A program made the translations under genes and the position numbers. A DNA stretch of 64,000 nucleotides from Pycnococcus provasolii (Eukaryota; Chlorophyta; Pseudoscourfieldiophyceae; Pseudoscourfieldiales; Pycnococcaceae): NCBI GenBank assembly GCA_938743325.2, contig OW568867.1:310001-374000 (forward strand). Direction: 5' to 3'. The notes beneath the pieces are model-generated. The model saw only the letters and a program-made list of their open reading frames with translations. It did no database searches and was not told where the DNA came from. The first letter of the stretch is position 1. Each line of letters starts with the position of its first letter. Shown here in pieces: positions 53,689 to 63,142 of the stretch.

Positions 53689-54797
53689 CACCTGGTTGAT
53701 GATGTATCACTGCTAGACGTCAAATCACCGGTGCGTTGGCGAAACCAGGCAGTGGGCGACTGCAGAGTAGAGGGTTTGCGAAAACAAAGACGCAACAACG
53801 CGTCTTAAGGACCTTAAGGTACTTCCTTCAAGGAAAGGAGCACCTTAAGACGTGTATGTACGTGTATGTACGAAAAAAGAAAGCGGGTTGATGATGATGA
53901 TGGGCGTGTGCAATACTACTCCCAGCTTTCTTGGCTATTACAGTACCCGGTACAGTACAGGACAAAGCCTCCTTAAGCGCTATTACAACGTCGTCCTTCC
54001 CGTGAGTTTTCGATGATGAGACCAGTTTCGACGGATCGGATGAAGTGCACTAAAAGGTGGTGTGGCTTTTACTGTAAAACTTTAACTGGTGCGATCCATC
54101 AATTCCTCCAAGCCTGCTTTTGATCCATCATGGCCATGCTCCTGATCAGCAACTCAGCAAGCTTCATAAGAACTAAGAAAGCGAGATAGCCATACTCGCC
54201 GATAGTCAGTACAGTCAGTACCAAACATGTGGGCTACGATAGTATCCTTCGATCAGTCAGCGATCCTTACAGTAATTCGATCAGCGAGCCCTTCCAACTC
54301 CAAGGCAAGGCAAGGCTCTTGTATGCAAGGCATTTATTTGGCAAGAATACTTTACAGTTTACTTTACATACGGGAGCGTTCGGTCTTAAGGTTAGTTATG
54401 TATCTTTTCTCGCAGGTTGTTCTGGCACGAATAGTCTAAGGAACGAGACATACAGTAGAGACATACCTATGCGTGCAAGAAGGCAAAAAAAAAACCACCG
54501 TTAAAATTTTATTCCCTTGTACTTTTATTTTAGCGGCAAGGGCAAAAAATAAACTGCACGACGATAAAGGGAGCGGCACCGGTTCTTACGATACCACTAG
54601 GGATCGGGTTAGGGTTCGGGTTAGGGTTAGGGTTAGGGTTAGGGCTAGGGCTAGGGCTAGGGTTAGGGTTCGGAATCGGGTTCTTATCGTCGTCGCTTCT
54701 TCTTCATCGTTCTTTTTTGGCGTGATGCCGGCGGCGCACTGTCACGTGATGCGTCGTGTTTGCCGCGGCGGCACATACACATACACGTAGGATAGGC
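53689..54797. other. 1.1-kb divergent intergenic region
   Basis: It holds an inverted repeat, CGTCTTAAGG ... CCTTAAGACG, at 53801-53852 with an inner TTCCTT/AAGGAA palindrome. It also holds a TTAAGGTTAG motif near 54387 and a telomere-like array at its right end. No gene was recognised. Confidence 0.45.
54607..54672. repeat. Telomere-like array upstream of the Ala-rich helical-repeat gene
   Basis: About 11 units of GGTTAG with GCTAGG and GTTCGG variants, ending 126 bp before the ATG at 54798, in sense orientation. Confidence 0.95.
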
Positions 54798-57700
54798 ATG
54801 GCGTCGTCTGAACCGCCTGAGGCGCACCTGCCGGCCCTCCTCGCGCTCAGCAGCTCGCCTCACGCCAACTCGCAGCAACGAGCGCAGGCACTCACGCAAC
54901 TCTCACTGCTCCTGTCGCGCGCGTCGTCTCTACCAGCACTCATACAATGCACGATACACCAGGACGCCGCGGCACGCGCACTCGCGCACCGCGTGCTCAT
55001 CGAGCACTTGCGCAAACACGCCGCATCATCACAGTTAGCGCTCGAAGCACTCGCTGTACTCGCATCTACGAAAGAAACGTCCGCGGCTGATGCAGCCGCG
55101 TGCGCAGCCGTGCGCGCCGCGGCGGCGACGGGCGAATCCCCACTACAAACAGCCGCGAAATACGGAGGAACGCAAGAGTACGTCGCTCGTCTCGTGCGCG
55201 GTATCTTCGGGGAACTCGCAAACGTGCGCTTTTCCATGCACCCAAAGGCTCGGGCGAGCGCGACTGCACGCTTGCTCGTCGACGACGCGCACGCAGCCTT
55301 CGCCGCGTCAACGTCCATCGCATTCGAGGTGCTCGAAGCTGCTGCGCAACTCGCCATTTACCACGTCGAGCGAGGAGCACGAGCGGGAGGGCTTTCAGCA
55401 GATGATGCACGCAGCCACGCGATTGCTTTCGTGCGCGCCGTCACGGAGTCGGGTGGGGAAGTTTTGGCCGCGAAAGCACTTGTCGAGGCGTGCGGCACGC
55501 CGTCGAACGACGTCACCGTCGACGCGACGGCGGCGCGCGCGGGGGCAGCACTCGAGGCACTGCTAGAGGTGCGCGCGGTGAGCGGTGACACGACGACGAC
55601 CCAGCCGGCTGTGGCGCAGCTTGGATTTTTCGCCGCGAAGGCTGCGGCTGCCGTCGCGCCGTCGATACCAAACCTGCACGCTCTGTCACACGCATGTTGG
55701 CTGCTAACATGCTTGGCTCGGACTCATGCCGACGCGGCAACGCACACCGACGCATCCGTCGCATGCACGCACGCCCTTTCCACGACACTGCTGGACGCGT
55801 GTGCGCTCGCCTTTCCTATCAGCTCGTGTCCACGCGACCCCGCCACGCAAGCACCGCTTGTTTGGCGTGCGATTGCACACCCTCTCGATGTGTCAGGCGA
55901 TGCTGCAATACCCGCAGTTCTTCCATCTCTCGTGTGCATGAGTCGCGACGAGGAAGCGATCCACCGCCTGGCAAACGCCGCGTCTGATATGTGGCGGCGT
56001 GCTGAAAGTGGAGGCAATCCACCTGCAATGCGAGGCGATGTGCTCACTCCACATGCCGCGCGCGTTTGCCTCAGCCTGGCACGACGTTCGGCATGCTTTG
56101 CGCTTGCAAATGCACTCGCCTGCGCTGAGCCGGCGTACCACGCAACCTTCGTGGTCATCGCGCGAGCAGGGCGGCTTGGGTGGGAACAAGATGGCGCGGG
56201 TGAGCCTATCCTCGACATTCTAGGCGACGCCGCGCGCGGCGCGACTGACGTGGCACCCGCCGCGCTGGCGGCACTCGCATACGCCGCGGAGGCATGCGCT
56301 ACCGCAGCTTTAGCTATACGTGCAGATGATGCGGATGCAAGTCTTGTCGCGTACAGCCAACTCGAGGGTGTTCTGCGCGCGTGTGTGCCGTGCGTGCCAA
56401 AGCGTGCGAGCGGTGGTGCGCAAGACGAAGCTGCGCGCCGCATCTGCGCCGTGTGTGCACGCATTGCATCAGTCTCGTGCAATCCTAGCGGCACTGACGT
56501 GCACCACCTTCCCACGCCGTCGTGCATAGAATCATGCTTTCAGGCGATCGGTACGTTGTGCGGATTTCTGGCGGATGAGCTGCCGTCGGAGCATGCGATC
56601 ACGGCAATCCTTGCGCCCGTGCACTACTTTGCGGGAGCCGCGAACCACGAGGCGGCGTGGCGGCGTGTCAGTGACCCGAACTCGGGAGCATCGGCGTACC
56701 GCATCGAATGGTTTCGTCGTGCACGCCGTGCCTCCATCATCGCAATGATTAGAATCCTCGAGGCGCGCTCGGGACAAGTCGCATCCACATTCTGTGCAAT
56801 GAACCTCGACATCGGCGCTATGCTGAAAGGTGCCCTCGCTGCTCATCCGACTGGTCTAGACCCTCCTCTGCGTGGTGGCCAAGAACCCACGCGACGTGTT
56901 CTACTGCGTTGCCTGACGTGCTGTGCACTTGCGCGAAAATCGTCGGCTGACGTCGTCGCCCGCGAGACGCTGTCGATTGCAGAGGCGGAGACTGCGCGTG
57001 CTTGGTCGACGCGGAATGCCGCGGAGATTGCTTCCGCACTCGACGAGCTTAGCGTCGCACTAGAGGGATGCTGGAAGTGTGCGTCGTTGGATGCGAGCAT
57101 CACTTCGACGCGCACTCCTGCAACTTTCTTGGATCATGCAGCTGACGCGGCATTGGCGTGCTTGAAGGATCCGATTATGCTGAGCGAAGCGGAAGGGAGA
57201 CGCGCACTTCGGACGCTTCTCTGCTCTCTGGTGGGATCATCAACGCGAATGAGCGTGGATGGGTTGCTTGCTGACGCGCCGCGTGCAAGTCCCATTTCCG
57301 CCTTCAGTGGCGGCGGCGGCAGCGTTAAGAAGTCGCGGTCGTCGTCATCTCCGATGGAAATGCGCGACGAGGATGCTTGGCTGCCGATCGTCGGCGTGTG
57401 CGAGGGTGTGGATGTGGATGAATGTGTACCAAGACGCGTCAAAGACGTGTTTTCCTATGTGGCGGAGACTTGCGGTCGACTGCAGACGGATGAGGAGAAT
57501 GCCGATGCTTTGCTAACGCTCCTGCATGCCGCCATTCTTGCATATCCACGGTGCTCCGCATTTCAAGAAGCCGCAAGAGGCGCTAGTGTCGGCATGCTCG
57601 TAGCGCTGATGCAGATCTGTGATGGCGGCGACGGGTGTGTTCCCGTTACGCGTGTCTGCGCGGTTGCAGGGACCCTGCTCAGAAAGGGATTGCGTGACCG

Positions 57701-58115
57701 AGAGCTTGTGGTGGCTGCCGGTGAAGCCGTGTCTCGTTGTTTTAAGAGTGGTGTGGCTGGTGACGACGCGAAATCCGTTCTTGCCCTTTACTGTGCATTC
57801 TTGGTTGTGTGCGACGACGACGACACCTTGGCCAGCAGAGTGTTTTGCAGTCTTCCACGTGCCATACGCAATGGCAGGCTCCCACCAAGCCTCGTGAGCG
57901 ACGCTGCCGAGGCTGTGAGATGCGCGTGGCTGAAGAAGCCGAATCAGCTGGAGCGTTGGGCGGATGCGTGCGAGAGCTTGAGCACAGGCGAAACGGCCTC
58001 TGCTGATTACCTTGGCGCAAATGTGAATGACACGCGCGAGTTTAAAAAGCGCTTCAAGAGCGCGACAGGTGGCAAGCAGAAGGGGGCCGCGTCTTCATCC
58101 TCTTCTTGCTTCTAG
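54798..58115 (+). CDS. Ala-rich alpha-helical (ARM/HEAT-like) repeat protein, possibly an importin-beta relative
   Basis: 1105 residues from ATG 54798; the upstream extension begins with GTG. The whole protein is a succession of amphipathic helices rich in Ala, Leu and Cys with HEAT/ARM-like rhythm. The N-terminus (PALLALSSSPHANSQQRAQA, LTQLSLLLSRASSLPALIQC) resembles the first repeats of importin-beta/exportin-type receptors. A loop with phospho-like Ser clusters (SGGGGSVKKSRSSSSPMEMR) lies near residue 840. The C-terminus (DTREFKKRFKSATGGKQKGA) is basic, as in several karyopherins. Assignment to that family is an inference from architecture only. Other helical solenoids cannot be excluded. 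No introns are apparent. Confidence 0.7.
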   Translation: MASSEPPEAHLPALLALSSSPHANSQQRAQALTQLSLLLSRASSLPALIQCTIHQDAAARALAHRVLIEHLRKHAASSQLALEALAVLASTKETSAADAAACAAVRAAAATGESPLQTAAKYGGTQEYVARLVRGIFGELANVRFSMHPKARASATARLLVDDAHAAFAASTSIAFEVLEAAAQLAIYHVERGARAGGLSADDARSHAIAFVRAVTESGGEVLAAKALVEACGTPSNDVTVDATAARAGAALEALLEVRAVSGDTTTTQPAVAQLGFFAAKAAAAVAPSIPNLHALSHACWLLTCLARTHADAATHTDASVACTHALSTTLLDACALAFPISSCPRDPATQAPLVWRAIAHPLDVSGDAAIPAVLPSLVCMSRDEEAIHRLANAASDMWRRAESGGNPPAMRGDVLTPHAARVCLSLARRSACFALANALACAEPAYHATFVVIARAGRLGWEQDGAGEPILDILGDAARGATDVAPAALAALAYAAEACATAALAIRADDADASLVAYSQLEGVLRACVPCVPKRASGGAQDEAARRICAVCARIASVSCNPSGTDVHHLPTPSCIESCFQAIGTLCGFLADELPSEHAITAILAPVHYFAGAANHEAAWRRVSDPNSGASAYRIEWFRRARRASIIAMIRILEARSGQVASTFCAMNLDIGAMLKGALAAHPTGLDPPLRGGQEPTRRVLLRCLTCCALARKSSADVVARETLSIAEAETARAWSTRNAAEIASALDELSVALEGCWKCASLDASITSTRTPATFLDHAADAALACLKDPIMLSEAEGRRALRTLLCSLVGSSTRMSVDGLLADAPRASPISAFSGGGGSVKKSRSSSSPMEMRDEDAWLPIVGVCEGVDVDECVPRRVKDVFSYVAETCGRLQTDEENADALLTLLHAAILAYPRCSAFQEAARGASVGMLVALMQICDGGDGCVPVTRVCAVAGTLLRKGLRDRELVVAAGEAVSRCFKSGVAGDDAKSVLALYCAFLVVCDDDDTLASRVFCSLPRAIRNGRLPPSLVSDAAEAVRCAWLKKPNQLERWADACESLSTGETASADYLGANVNDTREFKKRFKSATGGKQKGAASSSSSCF

Positions 58116-58539
58116 TACAGTAATGTAGTAATGTAAATTCTTGTACCAAACTCCCTCCTATTTGTTCTTCTCGCCTTGATGTAGCGGGCCCGATTCGTCG
58201 GCCAACCCAAGCACGGCACGACAATTTTGCGTATTAGGATCTCCTTGACAAAAAAGGCATGGAATTCCCAACCCCCAAGCGGAGCAGGCGGCGGGTCACC
58301 ATTCTTGGTTCTTTCCCCTACTACACGTGCGTGAGGAGGAGTGAAGCTGTGGCGTCGTAAATCGAGTAAGTAACACCACAGCTGGGTGGAGGAATGATCA
58401 CCACGCTTTCGCGCACTGCATTCTTGAGAACCTCCTCACAATCAAGGCCTCGAACACGGACAAGATCTGCCACGAAACCCCTAGCCAATGCGCATACTTG
58501 GGAATTTGCGCCAGCCGCATTTTTAACCTTTTCCTATTT
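58116..58539. other. Intergenic, nothing recognised
   Basis: Downstream of the helical-repeat gene. No tRNA, repeat or convincing frame found. Confidence 0.35.
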
Positions 58540-58840
58540 TTAACCTAATCTATGTCCCACCAGTACATCATGCACCCGTTTCGCCATTTGTTCCACACCC
58601 TCTTTTGTATCCGTAGGATTCCAGGATAAGGGCGGGTATCATCTTCTCGTGTCGTGAAATATACGCTCGACCACCGGCACCTTTCCAGGGAAGCGCTCCT
58701 CCAGAGTGCGCTTAACATCGTCGAGGAAACGCCACGCGCGCGGTGGCGACGTCAGGGAAAGTTGTAAGCTGGATGTGCGCAGGAAGCGCGGCGGTAGTGA
58801 CGTTGAAGTATTGGCGAAGAGCGTGTTCCGTCTCGACGGC
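58540..58840 (-). pseudogene. Unidentified coding remnant
   Basis: Minus-strand protein-like stretches occur in more than one frame, for example VETEHALRQYFNVTTAALPA, AWRFLDDVKRTLEERFPGKV and DTKEGVEQMAKRVHDVLVGH. Their composition and order look like one broken protein of about 100 residues. I do not recognise the family. It could be a decayed host gene, a mobile-element fragment, or a sequencing-error-damaged exon. Confidence 0.3.
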
Positions 58841-58842
58841 CC

Positions 58843-58869
58843 GACCGGGATCCCCGGAGGCCCGGTCGC
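58843..58869. repeat. GC-rich hairpin CGACCGGG / CCCGGTCG
   Basis: Perfect 8-bp stem with an 11-nt loop, followed by a second CCCGGACCCGGG palindrome. The string CGACCGGGATCCC inside it recurs at 61676. Confidence 0.7.
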
Positions 58870-59070
58870 CCGGACCCGGGTGGATCAAATCCCTGGTTCT
58901 ACGAGGTATCCCCGTAATACCCCCAAAATAGACCGTATTGGATCGTTACGAGCCGCCGCCGCTGTGTGGCAGTGCGACAGATTTGTCGCCGACCTAAAGG
59001 ATTATTCGACGACGCTTCGCATCCGTGGCGTCCGTCACCACCACGATACAATACAATACAATACAATACG

Positions 59071-60945
59071 ATGCCCCTTGCCTCCCCTCAGGTGCTCCGT
59101 GGCGTGTCCATAGTCATAGCAAGCAACCTCAGGAAGGGCGGCACCATTCTTCTTCCTACCACTCGCATCGTCCTGCAGAGAGGATCGGCGTCGCTGTTTT
59201 CTTCATCAGCTCCAGCAGCATCAGCTACAGCAGCTTTTTCAAAGTCAACGACGTCTTCCCTAGCGACAACTTCGCTATGCCTGACGTTCGCACTGGGACT
59301 AAGACAGCACTACACCGTCGCGACGACGTGCACGCCGGCAAAGCCAACGGCACAGCTGGCGTCGACGTCATTCTCCGCCGTGCACTTCAAAAAGTCGCCG
59401 CACCCATCAACGCAAGTGGGAGCGTCCATCACGCGTTCGCTGAGGTTACTGCGTCGCACCGTGAGCCTCTCCATTATCTTCCTACCTCCTCTAGCGCTTT
59501 TGCCCATTCTGTACTTCTTCCCGTCGTCGTCGCTACGCGCAACGTTCCTTCACTCTCTGAAAAACTCGTTCGTCGCCGCAGGACCCGCTTTCATCAAGTG
59601 GGGACAGTGGGCGGCGGCACGACCGGACATCTTCCCGCACGACGCCGTCGCCATCTTCTCTGAGCTGCACATGAGCTGCCCGTCACACTCATACTTGCAC
59701 ACCGTTCGAACGGTCGAGGCTGCGTTCCACGCACCGCTTCACGAGATCTTCGAGTCGTTCACGCAACAGCCCATGGCCTCGGGGTCCATTGGACAAGTCC
59801 ACGTGGCCACGCTGACGGATTCAGCCGCCGCCGCATGCTCCGTGCCACCTCGCACGGAAGTTGCCGTCAAAGTGCGACATCCAGGTGTCGCGGAAATGCT
59901 CGACGTTGACTTCGAGCTGCTCTTCACCGCCGCCCTGCTGCTGATGAAAATCCCATCTCTGAGCTGGATGCACCTCGACGAGTCCGTGGGTCAGTTCGCC
60001 GACGTGCTCTTCGCGCAGTCCAACCTTGGCGATGAGGCGCTCAAGCTGACGGAGTTCCGCAGAAATTTCAAGGATTGGTCGAACGTGCGCTTTCCCGAGC
60101 CTCTGTATCCGCTCGTCAGCGAGGCGGTGCTCGTGGAAAGCCTCGAGGTGGGCGTTCCCGTGAATCACATTGCCGGCGGGCGTGACACGCACGCCGACGA
60201 CTCTCTGTTTACAAGTCCAAGTGGCGTTTCCACGTGCCGGTCGATCACCGCAAGGCTTGGACTTACGGCGGTTCTGAAGATGCTGCTCACCGACAATCTG
60301 GTTCACGCAGACCTGCATCCGGGGAACATCCTTGTCACCGAGCGTGCTGAGCCGAGGAGTCCTCCGTACTTCTGGGAGAAGCTCTTCTGGCGGTACTACC
60401 GTGGTGGATATGGACCGACGCCGACGATGATCTTCCTGGATACCGGCATGACGACAAGTTTGTCGGACCGCGACAAATTTGGCCTGCTCGACATGTTCCG
60501 CGGCGTGAACGACCTGAATGGCGAGCAGTGCGCGAGCGCGATGATCAAATTGTCCCGCGTGTCGCCGAGCGTGGATGCCGAGGCGAACGAGGCTGCGTTT
60601 CGCAGGGACATTATCACCCTCTTCCAGGGTTTCGTGGACGAGCACGGCAGCCAGGGTAGCTGGCGATGCTTTGGCGATGCGATTGGAGGTACGATTGAAA
60701 CGATGCGTCAGTACGAGCGATACGTCGAAGGTGGCGTTTGCACCGTGATGGTGACGAGCATGATGCTGAGCGACCTGCAGAAGCGCCTGGACCCGGGCTT
60801 GCATGCGATGGACGTCCTCAAGGATGTGCTTGGCGGCGTTGCCGTGGCGGAGTACGTACCAATCTTAAAGGGCATCGCTGACTGGTGGGTCGCGAGCCGA
60901 TCGACGAAGATTCTAGGCTTCACGAGTCGGTACTACATGGAGTAA
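59071..60945 (+). CDS. ABC1/UbiB atypical kinase, ADCK2-like, mitochondrial
   Basis: 624 residues from ATG 59071, directly after a CAATA pentamer repeat; an upstream extension starts with GTG. The N-terminus is basic and Ser/Thr-rich, as in mitochondrial or plastid targeting. A hydrophobic stretch near residue 145 (SIIFLPPLALLPILYFFPSS) may be a membrane anchor. The ABC1 signature KxGQ is FIKWGQWAAARPDIFP, where the Ala/Arg pattern is closest to ADCK2. PMASGSIGQVHVA is the modified glycine-rich loop; EVAVKVRHPG carries the Lys, LVHADLHPGNIL the catalytic loop and MIFLDTGMT the metal-binding Asp. Family members support coenzyme Q biosynthesis or lipid homeostasis; ADCK2 itself is tied to mitochondrial lipid and CoQ metabolism. 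Confidence 0.92.
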   Translation: MPLASPQVLRGVSIVIASNLRKGGTILLPTTRIVLQRGSASLFSSSAPAASATAAFSKSTTSSLATTSLCLTFALGLRQHYTVATTCTPAKPTAQLASTSFSAVHFKKSPHPSTQVGASITRSLRLLRRTVSLSIIFLPPLALLPILYFFPSSSLRATFLHSLKNSFVAAGPAFIKWGQWAAARPDIFPHDAVAIFSELHMSCPSHSYLHTVRTVEAAFHAPLHEIFESFTQQPMASGSIGQVHVATLTDSAAAACSVPPRTEVAVKVRHPGVAEMLDVDFELLFTAALLLMKIPSLSWMHLDESVGQFADVLFAQSNLGDEALKLTEFRRNFKDWSNVRFPEPLYPLVSEAVLVESLEVGVPVNHIAGGRDTHADDSLFTSPSGVSTCRSITARLGLTAVLKMLLTDNLVHADLHPGNILVTERAEPRSPPYFWEKLFWRYYRGGYGPTPTMIFLDTGMTTSLSDRDKFGLLDMFRGVNDLNGEQCASAMIKLSRVSPSVDAEANEAAFRRDIITLFQGFVDEHGSQGSWRCFGDAIGGTIETMRQYERYVEGGVCTVMVTSMMLSDLQKRLDPGLHAMDVLKDVLGGVAVAEYVPILKGIADWWVASRSTKILGFTSRYYME

Positions 60946-61026
60946 AGTACTACTATAGTGTTTGTAATATATAATTTTCATTCAATTTTCAATTGTTCAT
61001 GTGTCCTTTGTTTCTGTCTTTTTTTA

Positions 61027-61580
61027 TTAATCTTGAGCCGTCGCCGCGACATCACCTGCCAAGGACAAAGGCGCTAGTTCAATGAGTGCCCGGCTGCTCC
61101 TGCGGATCGTGGACACACCACGCACTGCTTGCTCTACGTCGTCATAGAAGTAAGCTGAGGGTTCCTTATCGTGTCGACGCCGCTCACTGTTTGTCTTACG
61201 GCGTGTTAGCCACCTCATCAATGTCGCCCTAGGCACCCCCGTAGCGTGTTGCACATACACGCAGTAGCCTTTCTTCCACCCGCCCGGCCGCCCTTCAAAC
61301 CACGCCACTCGAACGCCTTTCGAATCGCACGCTCGCGTCGCGTTGTTTCCGTCTGCTCGTTGAGGAGCCATCGTTTCATCACTTCACAATCCTCAACCGA
61401 CGTTTGATACTCCCTCATCCGATTCAGCAGATCGCGGAATCGTGGGTCCGTTTGCCGTACGCCCGTACTTGTTCGTCCAGATTCACTGCGTGTGTGATTC
61501 CGGTAAAAGCCGCCAATAGGCCTTCATTCGACGCCGGGCACCTAGGAGAGTGGTTAAAGATTGCGGTGTCTTTCAGGAAG
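61027..61580 (-). pseudogene. Broken remnant resembling a Pif1/Helitron-type helicase
   Basis: Minus-strand fragments in more than one frame include GLLAAFTGITHAVNLDEQVR and DPRFRDLLNRMREYQTSVED. They resemble the segment of Pif1-family and Helitron helicases that reads roughly 'L..F...V.L.E.vR...D..F..lL.r.R.g..t..D'. The downstream part (YFYDDVEQAVRGVSTIRR) is not recognised. No intact element ends were identified. The assignment is weak, and a decayed host gene is an alternative. Confidence 0.3.
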
Positions 61581-61585
61581 AACAA

Positions 61586-61684
61586 CGCGCCGAAGGCGCG
61601 CATATTACAAAGTAACAGAGGGGCCCAGTAGGGAGGGCGGGCCCCTCGTCTCGACGAGCCCGGTCATAATTTTATCGACCGGGA
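61586..61684. repeat. Four consecutive perfect hairpins
   Basis: In order: CGCGCC-GAA-GGCGCG (61586-61600); GAGGGGCCC with GGGCCCCTC (61618-61647); CTCGTC-TC-GACGAG (61645-61658); CCCGGTC with GACCGGG (61659-61683). All stems are perfect. They lie between the helicase-like remnant and the NASP gene. Confidence 0.8.
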
Positions 61685-61862
61685 TCCCAGAAGTCCCCCA
61701 AGCAAGAAGAAAGGAAGACCAGCGTTGTATCCCCAAAACGGAGACGGACCAGAGCCCCCTTGCCCGGCTGCCCCGGAATTTGAACCCAAACGGGTTCCAT
61801 TTTTTGCGCGCAAATCTCCGCCCTCCCTGGTCCCATTCCCCCGTTCGTTCGGCCTCGCAAAC

Positions 61863-63068
61863 ATGGCGCACTCAGCAGCGGCAGGCAGCTCGCACGTCGC
61901 CACCGCCTCTGAGCTCGATGCCTTGTACGAAAAAGGCATGCTCCTATTAAAGGAGTCTGACCTTGAATCGGCGATCGACGCTCTGGGTGAATTCCTTGCG
62001 AAGTCCATTGCGACGTATGGAGAGCTTGATTCGCGTTGCGCTTTAGCGTACTACAAGTACGGATCGGCGCTCCTCTACCGCGCGCAGGAACAGGCGGACG
62101 TGCTTGGAGAACCGTTAGCCAAGGCGTCCGCCGCGCAGGCGCAGGCACAGGTGCAGACACAGCCTCAGGCGCAGCCTGTAGATGGAAAGGGAAAGGGAAA
62201 GCTGGTGGAGGAGGAGCAGGACGACGACGACGACGGTGACGACGACGACGGCGACGACGACGACGGTGCTGCACCTGGTGCAGCGCCTCAAGCAGCAGCG
62301 GCGGCTGCGGCTGACGACGACGACGACGACGGAACAGACCTGGCTTTGGCATACAAAATGCTCGAGCTGGCTCGTATCATATACGAGCGACACCCGGACG
62401 CTCCCGGTAGCGGCAAGGTGGCGGTGTCGTCGCTGCGAGCGCGCATCGGAGAGACGCTCATGGAAATGGAGGCTTTCCAGGAGGCGGCGGAGGAGTTCAA
62501 GGTGGCTGCGGAGCTTCGTGCTGGTGAGGCGGCTGACCGCGAGCTCGTGTTCGTGCTGTTCCAGCGATGCGTATGTGAGTGCGAACTCAAGAGACCTCAG
62601 GACGCCCTGCGCAGCTGCGAGCAGGCTGCCGCGGCTGTCGCCGCGGCGAAGCAGGTGGCTGAGGCAAAGGAGGCTCGGGCACTGGAGGAGATTATGGGCG
62701 ACATTGACGCAAAGCGCGAGGAGGTGGTGACCATGGCAGAGAAGGAGTTGGAGGAGCAAAAGCAGCAGCAGCAGGCTGCTTCTGCTTCTGCTTCTGCTGC
62801 TGCTACGACGACAACCACCGCCGCCGCCGCCGCAGCTCCAGCTCCTTCTTCGACAGCCTTCTCTGCGCCGACGATGGGCGCCGCACCCGTGCGGGACCTG
62901 GGCGTGGTGTCGAAAGGGGCGAAGGGGCGACGCGTGGTGATGGCACCCATCGCAACCAACTCGGAGCCAGCATCGAAAAAGGCGAGGACGGACACGGAGG
63001 TGGTAGAGGAGGAGGAGAAGGCGCCCGTCGATACCGCTTCCAAGCCGCAGGAATGCGCACAACAGTAA
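61863..63068 (+). CDS. NASP/Sim3-type histone chaperone (SHNi-TPR)
   Basis: 401 residues from ATG 61863; the upstream extension begins with TTG. The first TPR (ELDALYEKGMLLLKESDLES, AIDALGEFLAKSIATYGELD) and CALAYYKYGSALLYRAQEQA are split from the rest by an acidic Asp/Glu-rich insert (about residues 115-155), the hallmark of NASP proteins. DLALAYKMLELARIIYERHP and AFQEAAEEFKVAAELRAG complete the SHNi-TPR array. A coiled-coil follows, then an Ala-rich linker and a nuclear-localisation-like patch (SKKARTDTEVVEEEEKAP). NASP chaperones store and deliver histone H3-H4 (and H1) in the nucleus; the acidic insert binds histones. It is convergent with the Q-rich gene, 74 bp apart. Confidence 0.9.
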   Translation: MAHSAAAGSSHVATASELDALYEKGMLLLKESDLESAIDALGEFLAKSIATYGELDSRCALAYYKYGSALLYRAQEQADVLGEPLAKASAAQAQAQVQTQPQAQPVDGKGKGKLVEEEQDDDDDGDDDDGDDDDGAAPGAAPQAAAAAAADDDDDDGTDLALAYKMLELARIIYERHPDAPGSGKVAVSSLRARIGETLMEMEAFQEAAEEFKVAAELRAGEAADRELVFVLFQRCVCECELKRPQDALRSCEQAAAAVAAAKQVAEAKEARALEEIMGDIDAKREEVVTMAEKELEEQKQQQQAASASASAAATTTTTAAAAAAPAPSSTAFSAPTMGAAPVRDLGVVSKGAKGRRVVMAPIATNSEPASKKARTDTEVVEEEEKAPVDTASKPQECAQQ

Positions 63069-63142
63069 GAAGCGCAAACGTTGAAACAAAAAACAAATCA
63101 AATTTCTTTCTTAGTTTTCTAGTTACCTCCCGCGCGTCAAAC

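Noticed and set aside
61775-61810. tRNA T-arm on the minus strand (GGGTTCAAATTCC)
   Set aside because: Loop is one base too long, stem does not pair, no anticodon arm found.
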